From the NCBI RefSeq assembly GCF_001593955.1, contig NZ_LTAZ01000001.1:434001-498000 (forward strand): a stretch of DNA of 64,000 nt. Direction: 5' to 3'. Below are positions 56,707-64,000 of this stretch, in pieces (within the stretch, counting starts at the first letter, position 1; every line of letters begins with the position of its first letter). The notes under the pieces were generated by a model, which saw only the letters and a list, made by a program, of their open reading frames with translations, had not been told where the DNA came from and did no database searches. This stretch comes from Halalkalicoccus paucihalophilus (GTDB taxonomy: Archaea > Halobacteriota > Halobacteria > Halobacteriales > Halalkalicoccaceae). The position numbers were made by a program, and so were the translations under genes.

Positions 56707-57501
56707 GCTGGCGCGGCGTGGCGAGAAAGGACGTCCTCGACGCCTACCGGACGTGGCAGTTGGGGTTCGCCGCGGCGTTTCTCGCGCTGGTGTGTACGTT
56801 CCCGGCGTTCGTCGCGGCCAGCGGCCCCACAGGGGGCGGGTTCGTCGGCTCGCTCGGACTCGTACTCTTTTTAGTACCCGCTGGTCGCGCTGCTGCTGGG
56901 CCACGGCGCCGTCGCCGGCGAGCGCGAGCACGGCAGCCTCAAACTCCTGTTGGGCCAGCCCCACACCCGGCTGGACGTGGTCGTCGGGACGGCCGTGGGC
57001 CGCGCGGCGGTCGTCGCGGTGGCCTCGCTCTCGGGCGTCCTCGCGGCGGCGCTCGTGTTCCTCGCGGTCGGCGGGACGCTCGATCCCCTCGAGGCCCTCG
57101 CGTTCTGCGCGCTCGTAGTCCTGCTGGGGACGGCCTACAGCGGGCTGGCCGTCGGCGTCTCGGCCGCCTCGAAGACGACCAGCCGCGCGATGACCGGAAG
57201 CGTGATCGCGTTCCTGCTCACCGTGAGCTGGTCGTCGATTCCGCGGCTGGTTCGCTACGTCCTCGGGGGGTTCTCGACGCCGAGCGGGCCGCCTCCGGAG
57301 TGGAGCGCCGTCTTCGCGACGCTGGGACCCGTCGACGCGTACAGTACGCTCGCGGCGGGGTTCCGGGAGGGCGGCGGGACGCTGGTTCGATCGAGCGACG
57401 CGTTCTATCATACCACCTGGTTCGCCCTTGCCGTCCTGCTGTGCTGGGCGACGATGCCCGTCGCGTTGGGCTACCGCCGGTTCGAGGGGGCGGACCTCTG
57501 A
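56703..57501 (+). pseudogene. ABC-2 type (NosY-like) permease gene with a one-base frameshift
   Basis: From GTG 56703 the protein reads SWRGVARKDVLDAYRTWQLG and two membrane segments up to LVLFLVP, then loses frame. One base on, the sequence resumes correctly as LVALLLGHGAVAGEREHGSLKLLLG, and continues through four more membrane segments to a stop at 57501. The extra base lies in CCC at 56877-56879 (GTACCCGCTG; GTACCGCTG would restore the frame). Without it the permease would be about 265 residues with six helices. This is either a recent mutation or a sequencing error. Confidence 0.8.
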
Positions 57502-57551
57502 AGGCGTCGGCGAACCGGGGACCCTTTGCCCTCGCGGGCGCTCGTCCCCGT

Positions 57552-58649
57552 ATGGACGAGACCCTCATCGACGACCTGCCGCTCGCGCGAAGATCCGTTC
57601 TGCCGGGCGCGGGCTTCTTCTACCCCGACGAGTTCGAGGAGGCCGCCGAGGACGCCGCCGCAGAGGAGGCGCTCGCGGGCGTCGAGACAGCGGTGATCGC
57701 CGACCCCGACGCCGACGGGCTGGCCTGCGTCGCGATCCTCCGGGAGGTCTACGGGGCTGCCGCCCTGCTCCCGACGGGGCCCCACGAGATCGAGGATTCC
57801 TTGGAGCGAGTCGCCGAGTACGGCGGGGCGGGGATCCGGCTGTTCGTCTGTGATCTGTGTCCCGACCGGTACGAGTACGTCGACGAGGAGCTCGACGCCG
57901 CGATCGAAACCGCAAGCGAGGTCCGCTGGTTCGACCACCACCAGTGGGACGCCGAGGTGGCAGAGAGCGTCCGGGAGGCCGGCGCCGACCTCGTCGTCGG
58001 TGATAGCGACGAGGAGTGTACCGCGGACGTGGCGGTGCGCACGCTCGAGACCGATATCCCGCGCCACCTCGTCGAACTCGCCGCGGTGACGCGCGATCAC
58101 GACCTCTGGCTGCGCGAAGACCCCCGAAGCGACGACCTCGCGGATTTCTCTTATTGGAGCGAACCCGAGGACTACGTCGAGATCGTCGCCGAACACGGCG
58201 CGGACTTGCCGGAAGAAGTACAGGAATTCCTCGCCGAGAAGCGCGTCGAGAAGGAGGCGCTGATCGAGTTGGCGGTCAAACGCGGCGAAACCAAGGAGAT
58301 CGGGCCCTGGAAAGTGGGCGTCACCTACGGGCGGTGTTCGCAGAACGAGGTCGCAGAAGCCATGCGCGAGCAGGGCGCGGACGCCTCGGTGATCGTCAAA
58401 CCCGCCGGCTCGGCCTCCATTCGCGGTACGGAGGCGTTTCAGCGGTGTCACGAGGTCGCGGGGGAGGTAAACGGGGGGGGCCACCCGAAGGCCGCGGGCT
58501 GTAAGCCCGACGTCTACGACGACATGCTCGATTACGCCCACCACTGGACGACCCGCGGGGCGGTAACGAAGCAGGTGATCCTGGACGCCTTTCGGACGCT
58601 GGCCGAGGAGGAGGACGCCGAGGGCGAGGACGAATCAGTCGAGGAGTGA
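57552..58649 (+). CDS. DHH-family phosphoesterase (RecJ/NrnA-like)
   Basis: This 365-residue protein has the DHH motifs in order: VIADPDADGLACVAIL (motif I), FVCDLCPDR (II), VRWFDHHQWDAE (DHH) and AAVTRDHDLWL, then a C-terminal DHHA1 domain with VNGGGHPKAAGC. Such enzymes degrade nanoRNA, ssDNA or cyclic dinucleotides using Mn2+. Which substrate applies here is open. It follows the ABC permease by 50 bases and could share its transcript. The end overlaps the convergent acetyltransferase gene by 15 bases. Confidence 0.9.
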   Translation: MDETLIDDLPLARRSVLPGAGFFYPDEFEEAAEDAAAEEALAGVETAVIADPDADGLACVAILREVYGAAALLPTGPHEIEDSLERVAEYGGAGIRLFVCDLCPDRYEYVDEELDAAIETASEVRWFDHHQWDAEVAESVREAGADLVVGDSDEECTADVAVRTLETDIPRHLVELAAVTRDHDLWLREDPRSDDLADFSYWSEPEDYVEIVAEHGADLPEEVQEFLAEKRVEKEALIELAVKRGETKEIGPWKVGVTYGRCSQNEVAEAMREQGADASVIVKPAGSASIRGTEAFQRCHEVAGEVNGGGHPKAAGCKPDVYDDMLDYAHHWTTRGAVTKQVILDAFRTLAEEEDAEGEDESVEE

Positions 58650-59219
58650 CCCGCCGGTTTCGAGCGCGCACTCGATGGTGGAGGCGTCGAGATCGGGGAA
58701 CGCGACCGGCGGATCCGGATCCGCCGGTCGTTCGTCGAGCATTTTCTCGTACCACCGGACGTCGTGCCAGTTTCCACGTTTGTAGCCGACGCCGTGATAC
58801 GTTCCGACCGGCTCGAACCCCATCGCCTCGTGGAAGCCGGTGCTCGCGGGGTTCGGGAGCGCGATCCCCGCATAGGCGTTGAACAATCCCTGTTCTCTCG
58901 ACAGCGCGAACAGCGCGGTGTAGAGCGCGCGGGCGATCCCACAGCGGTGGTGGTCGGGGTCGGCGTAGACCGAGACGTCGACCGACCAGCGGTAGGCCCC
59001 GCGCTCGCGGTGGGAGGTGGCGTAGGCGTAGCCGACGGTTTCGTCGAGCGCGCAGACGAGCCACGGGTAGCGCTCGGTGTTCGTCGCGATCCGGGATTCG
59101 ATCTCCTCGGCGGTGGGAGCCACGGACTCGAAGGAGACGACTGACTCGGAGACGAACGGGGCGTAGATCCGGGCGATTCCGGGTGCGTCGTCTGCTGTTG
59201 CGGGACGGAGCGTCGGCAT
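58635..59219 (-). CDS. GNAT acetyltransferase, phosphinothricin acetyltransferase-like
   Basis: This 194-residue protein begins MPTLRPATADDAPGIARIYAPF and has the Pat-type features SFESVAPTAEEIESRI, GYAYATSHRERGAYRWSVDVSVYADPDHHRCGIARAL (acetyl-CoA loop) and NAYAGIALPNPASTGFHEAMGFEPVGTYHGVGYKRGNW. The family acetylates amines such as phosphinothricin or methionine sulfone, and in most hosts protects against such analogues. ATG 59219 is chosen as it begins the domain. Confidence 0.9.
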   Translation of the reverse strand: MPTLRPATADDAPGIARIYAPFVSESVVSFESVAPTAEEIESRIATNTERYPWLVCALDETVGYAYATSHRERGAYRWSVDVSVYADPDHHRCGIARALYTALFALSREQGLFNAYAGIALPNPASTGFHEAMGFEPVGTYHGVGYKRGNWHDVRWYEKMLDERPADPDPPVAFPDLDASTIECALETGGSLLD

Positions 59220-59259
59220 CACAGCTATCTCTCGAAACGGCGGACGAAAAACCTCGCGC

Positions 59260-59955
59260 TCACTCGCGGCGCGCGAGGAGTCGAAGAACGATCTGGAGGA
59301 CGTGGACGAACACACCCATCACGGCGATGTAGATCCCGATCCCAGCGAGCGTAGTAGAGATGTCCCGGCGTTCGCGCACGCGCCAGATCTCCCAGCCGAG
59401 TCGGAAGAGGAAGCCCGCGAAGACCAGAACGAACCCCGCGAGCAGCAGGGCGGGTGCGACGAACGTCCCGATAGCGATGGCGACGATCCCGAGCAGGAAC
59501 GAACCAGTGGAAAACGTCGACCAGCGGGCGAAGGACTTCGAACGAGCGTAGACGTAGAGGGCGATGAGGAACGTGAGGCTACCGGTAACGGCGGCGGTGA
59601 TCGCGAGCGCGGGGATCCGGATGTCGGGCGGCGCAAACGAGAGGACGCCCGCGCCGAAGGTACCGAAGGCACCCTGTAAGATCACCAGTCCGACGAACGC
59701 CAGCGGCGCGTTTCCGTCCGTGACGCCGCGTTCGGCGACCCACTGGCCGACGAACAGCGCCGCGCCGTAGACGAGCACGCCGAGGATCGGCGCGGCGAAG
59801 AGCGTCGCGTTGATCGCCGCCAGCGGCGTGGTCGCGAGGACGGCCATCAGCGCGACGTTGAGCACCACCAGCGCGGTCGCGACGAGGACGACCTTCCACT
59901 CGCGCGTCGAGAGGAGCAATCCGCGGCGGGTCTCGCCGCCCGTTTCGTAGGACAT
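59260..59955 (-). CDS. Seven-helix membrane protein of unknown function
   Basis: This 231-residue protein has a polar N-terminus of about 18 residues and seven hydrophobic segments, including VVLVATALVVLNVALMAVLA, IPALAITAAVTGSLTFLIALYVY and LAGIGIYIAVMGVFVHVLQIVL. The layout and the GIGIYIAVMGVF end are reminiscent of Bax-inhibitor-1/YccA-type proteins, but the match is weak. It starts 42 bases from the DUF5807 gene end on the same strand. Confidence 0.75.
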   Translation of the reverse strand: MSYETGGETRRGLLLSTREWKVVLVATALVVLNVALMAVLATTPLAAINATLFAAPILGVLVYGAALFVGQWVAERGVTDGNAPLAFVGLVILQGAFGTFGAGVLSFAPPDIRIPALAITAAVTGSLTFLIALYVYARSKSFARWSTFSTGSFLLGIVAIAIGTFVAPALLLAGFVLVFAGFLFRLGWEIWRVRERRDISTTLAGIGIYIAVMGVFVHVLQIVLRLLARRE

Positions 59956-59997
59956 AGTCGAACTAGCCGCCGGAGCCGAATAGACTTCTCGACCGTC

Positions 59998-60417
59998 TCA
60001 GCGCTCGCCGGCGACCCAGCGATCCGAGAAGGCGCTCGAACAGCCACACCGGGCGTAGGCGTGGATCACGTCTCCCTCGGCGTACAGACCGCCGACCTCC
60101 TCGTTTCGCTCCTCGGCGAAGGCGAAGACGTAGTCGAGATCGTCGGCGCCACAGGCGGGACACACGCCCCCGGTGAGGTCGGCGTCGATCTCGCCCTCGG
60201 CGTCCATCGCCTCCTTCGCAAAGGCCATCGCGTCCGTGCCGGCGACCTTCGAGAAGGCGTTTCGCCCGCTCTCGCCGGGAACGACCAGCACGATCCCCTC
60301 TCCCGCGTCCTCGCCGTAGTCGGCGAGTTTGCCGATGTCGTCGACGACGTCCTCGGCAAGGTATATCGCGACGTCCTCGGGCCGGTCGCCCGCCAGAAAC
60401 TCCTCGCGGCGGCTCAT
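59998..60417 (-). CDS. DUF5807-type conserved haloarchaeal protein with Cys motif
   Basis: This 139-residue soluble protein starts MSRREEFLAGDRPEDVAIYL and has CPACGADDLDYVFAF near residue 87 and CGCSS near 129, which could bind zinc. I believe it is the haloarchaeal DUF5807 family; function unknown. The ATG at 60417 overlaps the stop of the upstream gene (ATGA), and with eS6 further upstream a three-gene unit eS6-DUF7112-DUF5807 is likely. Confidence 0.75.
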   Translation of the reverse strand: MSRREEFLAGDRPEDVAIYLAEDVVDDIGKLADYGEDAGEGIVLVVPGESGRNAFSKVAGTDAMAFAKEAMDAEGEIDADLTGGVCPACGADDLDYVFAFAEERNEEVGGLYAEGDVIHAYARCGCSSAFSDRWVAGER

Positions 60418-60836
60418 TGCTCCTCCAGATCGCGGGCGATGTTCGCGAGGCTCTCCTTTGGCTTCTCGACGGCCTCGTAGACGACCTCTTCGCCGGGCTT
60501 GCGCAGGCCGTAGGCGAACTCGGGCTCGATTTCGTCGAGGAGCACCGAGCCGCCGACCGGGCGCGCAGCCTCGTCGAGCCACGTCTGGAGGTGATTCGGT
60601 CCCGATCCCTCGCGGGCCATCTCCGGCGTCTCGTAGGCCCCGCTGATGTGTGGATCGCCGGCGAACCCACTCTCGATCCGTGCGTGGTACGTGGTGTCGT
60701 CGATGACGAGGCGGACAACCTCGCCCTCGGGCAGCGAGTCCTCCGGGAGGGCGATCCGCTTTCGGCGCGCGCCGTGGCGGGCGACGCGCGCGCGGAGCGT
60801 CTCGACTGCCGGGTTCTCGCTCGAGATGCGGTCCAT
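60414..60836 (-). CDS. Conserved haloarchaeal protein (DUF7112-like)
   Basis: This 140-residue protein begins MDRISSENPAVETLRARVAR and has strands RIALPEDSLPEGEVVRLVID and YHARIESGFAGDPHISGAYE, then GSVLLDEIEPEFAYGLRKPG. No catalytic motif or membrane segment. I recognise it as a haloarchaeal family (I believe DUF7112) without known function. It starts 10 bases after the eS6 stop and its end overlaps the next start by 4 bases. Confidence 0.75.
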   Translation of the reverse strand: MDRISSENPAVETLRARVARHGARRKRIALPEDSLPEGEVVRLVIDDTTYHARIESGFAGDPHISGAYETPEMAREGSGPNHLQTWLDEAARPVGGSVLLDEIEPEFAYGLRKPGEEVVYEAVEKPKESLANIARDLEEQ

Positions 60837-60846
60837 GAGAAGGGGG

Positions 60847-61251
60847 TTACTCGTCGTCGTCGTCCTCGTCGCCCTCGCTGAAGAGGTCCTCGACGCTCTC
60901 ATCGCCGTAGGCGCTGATCTTGGCGTTGATCTGGACGACCTCCTCGCTGATCTCGCGGCCCCGGACGGTGACGCGCTTTCGCTCGCCGTCGCGCTTTGGC
61001 TTGTAGCCGGTACCGCCCGTCAAAAGGACCTGTTTGAGGTTCGGGCCCGATACATCCGATCGGAGGGGGCGACCCGCCTTGTCCGACCCGCCGGTGAGTT
61101 CGAGCGAGTAGTCCGAGAGGCCCACGGCGCTCCCGTCGACCTCCTCGCCGAGGTCGCGGCCGAGGAATCGGTTCGCGTCCTGCCCATCTACGTCGCGCTG
61201 GTAGGTCGCACCCGTTTCGGGGTCCGAGACGACGACCTTGAAGTCTGCCAT
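60847..61251 (-). CDS. 30S ribosomal protein S6e (eS6)
   Basis: This 134-residue protein is archaeal eS6: [60 protein letters not shown] (the highly conserved GG.D..G.P core) and [20 protein letters not shown]. It ends in a very acidic tail, EGDEDDDDE, a halophile adaptation. The ATG at 61251 gives the standard length. It is the first gene of a likely three-gene minus-strand unit and is divergent from the beta-CASP nuclease. Confidence 0.97.
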   Translation of the reverse strand: MADFKVVVSDPETGATYQRDVDGQDANRFLGRDLGEEVDGSAVGLSDYSLELTGGSDKAGRPLRSDVSGPNLKQVLLTGGTGYKPKRDGERKRVTVRGREISEEVVQINAKISAYGDESVEDLFSEGDEDDDDE

Positions 61252-61364
61252 GCCCGAAATCAGACGGGCGCGGGTAAAAAGGGTGTTGAACCGGGACCGA
61301 CCCCATCTACCGGCGTTCGGACGTATCGACGGGACCAAATCGCCCGACTTCCAGAGAGGAGGTA

Positions 61365-62633
61365 ATGGACATCGAGTTCCTCGGCGGTGCCGGGGAGATC
61401 GGCCGCAGCGCGCTCCTCGTGACGGGGAAAGGAGACAGCGGTTCCCTTCTGCTCGACTTCGGCATGAGCACCGACAACCCCCCGCGCCTGCCGCTCGACT
61501 GTGAGCCCGACGCCGTCGTCGTCTCGCATGGCCACCTCGACCACGCCGGGGCGGTGCCCGCCTTGCTGTCGGGTGAGGAACGCCCGCCGGTTCACTGGAC
61601 ACCCCCCACTAGGGAGCTCGCGATTACGCTCGCGCGCGATACGCTGAAACTACACGGGGGAAGCTACCGGTGCCCGTTCACCGAAACCGACATCGCGCGC
61701 CTCACGCAGGTCTCCGAAACCCACGGGTATCGAGAGCCCTTCGAGGCGGCGGGCTACGAGGTCACGCTCTACGACGCGGGCCACATCCCCGGGAGCGCGC
61801 ACGTCCTCGTTACTGACGGCGACACCCGACTGCTCTATACGGGCGATTTCCACACCGCCGACCAGCGACTGGTATCGGGCACGACCGCACGCCCCGACGC
61901 TGACCTCGTGATCTGTGAGAGCACCTATTCGGACGTGAGCCACGACCCCCGCGCCGAGGTCGAACAGCGGTTCGCCGAGAGCGTCAAGACCACGCTCTGG
62001 GAGGGCGGCACGGTAGTGATCCCGGCGTTCGCCATCGGTCGCACCCAGGAGATGCTGCTGGTCTGTGAGGAGGACGACATCCCGTGTTACGTCGACGGGA
62101 TGGGCAAGGGAGTCACCGAAATGCTGCGACGGTACCCGGAGTTCCTCCGGGATCCCGAGGCCTTCCGACGGGCGACGTCCCACGCGCGGTTTGTCACCGG
62201 CCGGGACGGCCAGCGAAAACGGATCGTCGAGCAAAAGGCGGCAATCATAACCACCAGCGGGATGCTCTCAGGCGGCCCCGCCATGACCTATATCCCCGAG
62301 ATCCGGGACAATCCCACCAACAAGATCACGATGACCGGCTATCAGGTCGAGGGGACACCGGGACGCGAACTACTGGACACCGGTAGCGCGGAGATCGACG
62401 GCCGAGTGATGCCCGTCGCCGCGCGGGTCGAGTCCTACGACTTCTCCGCCCACGCCGACCGCGAGGGACTGTTCGAGTTCCTGTCGAGCTACGAGGACAC
62501 CCCGATTCTCGTGAACCACGGCGACCGCTGTGGGGCGTTCGCGGCGGAACTCCGCGAGGAGGGCTACGAGGCGAGTGCGCCCGAACTCGGGGAGACGGTC
62601 ACAGCACCGTCGTCCACGCGAGCACAGCGATGA
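61365..62633 (+). CDS. Beta-CASP metallo-beta-lactamase-fold ribonuclease (aCPSF2-like)
   Basis: This 422-residue protein has the MBL metal site [42 protein letters not shown] and the beta-CASP motifs VICESTYSD (A), [30 protein letters not shown] (B/C) and SAHADREGL. No KH domains are fused, so it matches archaeal CPSF2-type RNases rather than aCPSF1. Expected role is RNA cleavage or 5'-3' trimming. It is divergent from eS6; its 3' end overlaps a small membrane-protein gene. Confidence 0.9.
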   Translation: MDIEFLGGAGEIGRSALLVTGKGDSGSLLLDFGMSTDNPPRLPLDCEPDAVVVSHGHLDHAGAVPALLSGEERPPVHWTPPTRELAITLARDTLKLHGGSYRCPFTETDIARLTQVSETHGYREPFEAAGYEVTLYDAGHIPGSAHVLVTDGDTRLLYTGDFHTADQRLVSGTTARPDADLVICESTYSDVSHDPRAEVEQRFAESVKTTLWEGGTVVIPAFAIGRTQEMLLVCEEDDIPCYVDGMGKGVTEMLRRYPEFLRDPEAFRRATSHARFVTGRDGQRKRIVEQKAAIITTSGMLSGGPAMTYIPEIRDNPTNKITMTGYQVEGTPGRELLDTGSAEIDGRVMPVAARVESYDFSAHADREGLFEFLSSYEDTPILVNHGDRCGAFAAELREEGYEASAPELGETVTAPSSTRAQR

Positions 62634-62781
62634 AGAGGCCGATAACGAGCGCGGAGACGACGTCGAGGGCGAACCCGCTCTCCCCGCGGATGTCCCGGGT
62701 GGTGAACGCGAGCGCGAGCAATCCCCCGACCGTCACGAGCAACACGAGCGCGACGTAAACGGCGTTGAGCAGTCCTGCCAT
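62599..62781 (-). CDS. Small two-helix membrane protein
   Basis: This 60-residue protein, starting MAGLLNAVYVALVLLVTVGG, has two hydrophobic helices separated by TTRDIRGESGF, ending VLAWTTVL. It overlaps the beta-CASP gene end by 35 bases in convergent orientation. The clean two-helix pattern with a charged turn supports coding. Function unknown. Confidence 0.65.
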   Translation of the reverse strand: MAGLLNAVYVALVLLVTVGGLLALAFTTRDIRGESGFALDVVSALVIGLFIAVLAWTTVL

Positions 62782-62858
62782 GCTCGCGCTATCGGCGGGG
62801 TGCAACTAAGCGTTTCGGGAGTCACAACCGTAATGGCTCCACACGGAGTAGCCCGACC

Positions 62859-63257
62859 ATGCGACTGGAACTGCGGATATGCAAACACTGTTTCAACGGC
62901 GAACACGGCAACCCCGAGAAGACGGCCGTAACCCAGGACATGGTCGAGTGTGCGAAACGAGTGAGAGAATACAAGGACCTCATCGGCCTCGAAAGCCTCT
63001 ACATCACGATGGTCGAGGAGGGAGACACGGGCGGTGCCGAAGCGCTTTCGGTCATCGTCGCGAGCATCGACGGCAACCGGGTAACCCTCGCGGACACCCA
63101 GCTCGTGATGGAGGACGACGAGGGCAACATGTTGGTGTACCCCGAGCCGACGGACATCCTCGAGGTCCTGACGCGCAACCTGGATCAGATCGACGGCCAG
63201 ACCAGAAACGACGTAATGGTCGAACTCTCGGAGGAATCGACGGAGCTGGTGGGATAG
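62859..63257 (+). CDS. Conserved-looking soluble protein with CxxC near the N-terminus
   Basis: This 132-residue protein begins MRLELRICKHCFNGEHGNPEK (CxxC followed by His, possible zinc site), then a helix MVECAKRVREYKDLIGLE, strands SLYITMVEEG and LSVIVASIDGNRVTLADTQLVM, and an acidic C-terminus. The composition is typically haloarchaeal. I cannot assign a family. It lies 77 bases after the divergent small membrane protein start. Confidence 0.65.
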   Translation: MRLELRICKHCFNGEHGNPEKTAVTQDMVECAKRVREYKDLIGLESLYITMVEEGDTGGAEALSVIVASIDGNRVTLADTQLVMEDDEGNMLVYPEPTDILEVLTRNLDQIDGQTRNDVMVELSEESTELVG

Positions 63258-63366
63258 CGAGGCGAGCCGTTCGATCCGTGCGGGATCGCCTCGTGACCCG
63301 ACGTGTTCCGAGGCGGCTTGCTGACGCGGGGCGAGGGCCTTTACCTACGCCTCGGATAGAAGGGGT

Positions 63367-63822
63367 ATGGGAACGGATACTGGCGACGGGGACGACTGGA
63401 GCGATGGAGGAGACGACTGGGAGGACGGAGCCGATGGGGTCGGAACCGACGGCTTCGAGTGGAGCGTCGAGGACCTCCCGCTATCGGGCGACGTCGAGGC
63501 GACCCTCGAGCGTATCGAGTGGGTGGGCGACCTGCTCGACGAGGCGGTCCCGATACCGGGGACGGACTACCGCATCGGCCTCGATCCCCTGCTGGGGATC
63601 GTCCCCGTGGGCGGGGACGCCATCGCGACGGTGATCTCGCTGTACATCATCGGGGAGGCCGCCCGCGTCGGGGTTTCGAAGTCCACGATTGCGGTCATGA
63701 TCGGGCTGGTCCTCACGGACGCCATCGTCGGCTCGATCCCGGTTCTCGGGACGCTGTTCGACGCGGTCTGGAAGGCCAACAAGTGGAACGTCTCGCTGCT
63801 CAAGCGGGAACTCGACGCCTAA
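63367..63822 (+). CDS. DUF4112 membrane protein
   Basis: This 151-residue protein has an acidic Gly/Asp/Trp-rich N-terminus (about 35 residues) followed by the DUF4112 domain: VGDLLDEAVPIPGTDYRIGLDPLLGIVPVGGDAIATVIS, a helix YIIGEAARVGVSK, and LVLTDAIVGSIPVLGTLFDAVWKANKWNV. It is predicted to sit in the membrane with about two helices. Function unknown. The ATG at 63367 follows directly on a short upstream gap. Confidence 0.88.
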   Translation: MGTDTGDGDDWSDGGDDWEDGADGVGTDGFEWSVEDLPLSGDVEATLERIEWVGDLLDEAVPIPGTDYRIGLDPLLGIVPVGGDAIATVISLYIIGEAARVGVSKSTIAVMIGLVLTDAIVGSIPVLGTLFDAVWKANKWNVSLLKRELDA

Positions 63823-64000
63823 CGGGACGACACTCTCGTCTCAGCGCCCGATTTTCGAGAGATCTTTCGAACGATCGAGAGCGCTGGCTCCGAACTCTCC
63901 GGCGGTCCGAAAAATTGACCGATAGGAGTCGGCGCGTCGTCAAGCGGATGAACGCCGTTTTCGACGTAGGTCGGTCAGTCGTCCGTCCTGCCACCGTCGG
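63823..64000. other. End of window, no gene recognised
   Basis: The last 178 bases hold no supportable gene. TCGAGAG and CTCTCGA-like pieces around 63855-63885 could form a weak hairpin after the DUF4112 gene. Confidence 0.4.

Overview
The window is chromosomal DNA from a haloarchaeon (class Halobacteria). The evidence is GC-rich coding sequence, Asp/Glu-rich proteins, RNA polymerase large subunits split into B''/B' and A'/A'', leaderless genes with a TATA box 25-30 bases before the start codon, an AglD-type S-layer glycosylation enzyme, a Tat lipoprotein, and a PGF-CTERM-like surface protein. Genus cannot be fixed from the sequence.

Layout. 1-11 kb: tRNA-Asp, the RNA polymerase operon rpoH-rpoB2-rpoB1-rpoA1-rpoA2-nusA, an opposing PAP2 membrane phosphatase gene, then rpsL-rpsG. 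11-17 kb: a minus-strand glycosylation cassette (AglD-like enzyme, FAD oxidoreductase, GT-C glycosyltransferase) and an HExxH protein. 17-23 kb: UspA, RPA-type ssDNA-binding protein, class III aminotransferase, a double-fold histone next to a histone-deacetylase-family enzyme, and the CCA-adding enzyme. 23-28 kb: tRNA-Asn, a striking array of five triloop hairpins, a CAT tRNA, then a gene-poor, AT-richer stretch of small proteins. 28-43 kb: katG, tRNA-Arg, MATE and MFS exporters, ferredoxin, DJ-1-like protein, 6-phosphogluconate dehydrogenase, a Tat lipoprotein, valS, an M29 aminopeptidase, a DtxR regulator and the ruin of a CDF metal transporter. 43-51 kb: RNase P RNA, AMMECR1 protein, nicotinate phosphoribosyltransferase, isochorismatase-family hydrolase, JAMM protease, rhodanese, hotdog thioesterase, M23-like protein and lipoate ligase-like protein. 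51-64 kb: a damaged DUF4396 gene, dihydroorotase, several UspA proteins, an ABC exporter with a frameshifted permease, a DHH phosphoesterase, ribosomal protein eS6, a beta-CASP ribonuclease and small conserved proteins.

Most of the window is housekeeping: transcription, translation, RNA processing (RNase P, CCA enzyme, beta-CASP nuclease), pyrimidine and NAD metabolism, and envelope glycosylation. The least ordinary signals are (i) the triloop-hairpin array after tRNA-Asn and similar hairpins after valS, (ii) the histone/deacetylase gene pair, (iii) a Cro/XRE-like helix-turn-helix segment inside RpoA', (iv) a 10-codon leaderless mini-ORF with valine codons before valS, and (v) four genes that look broken or truncated, three with in-frame TAG codons. 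No CRISPR array, insertion sequence, prophage or obvious defence system was seen.
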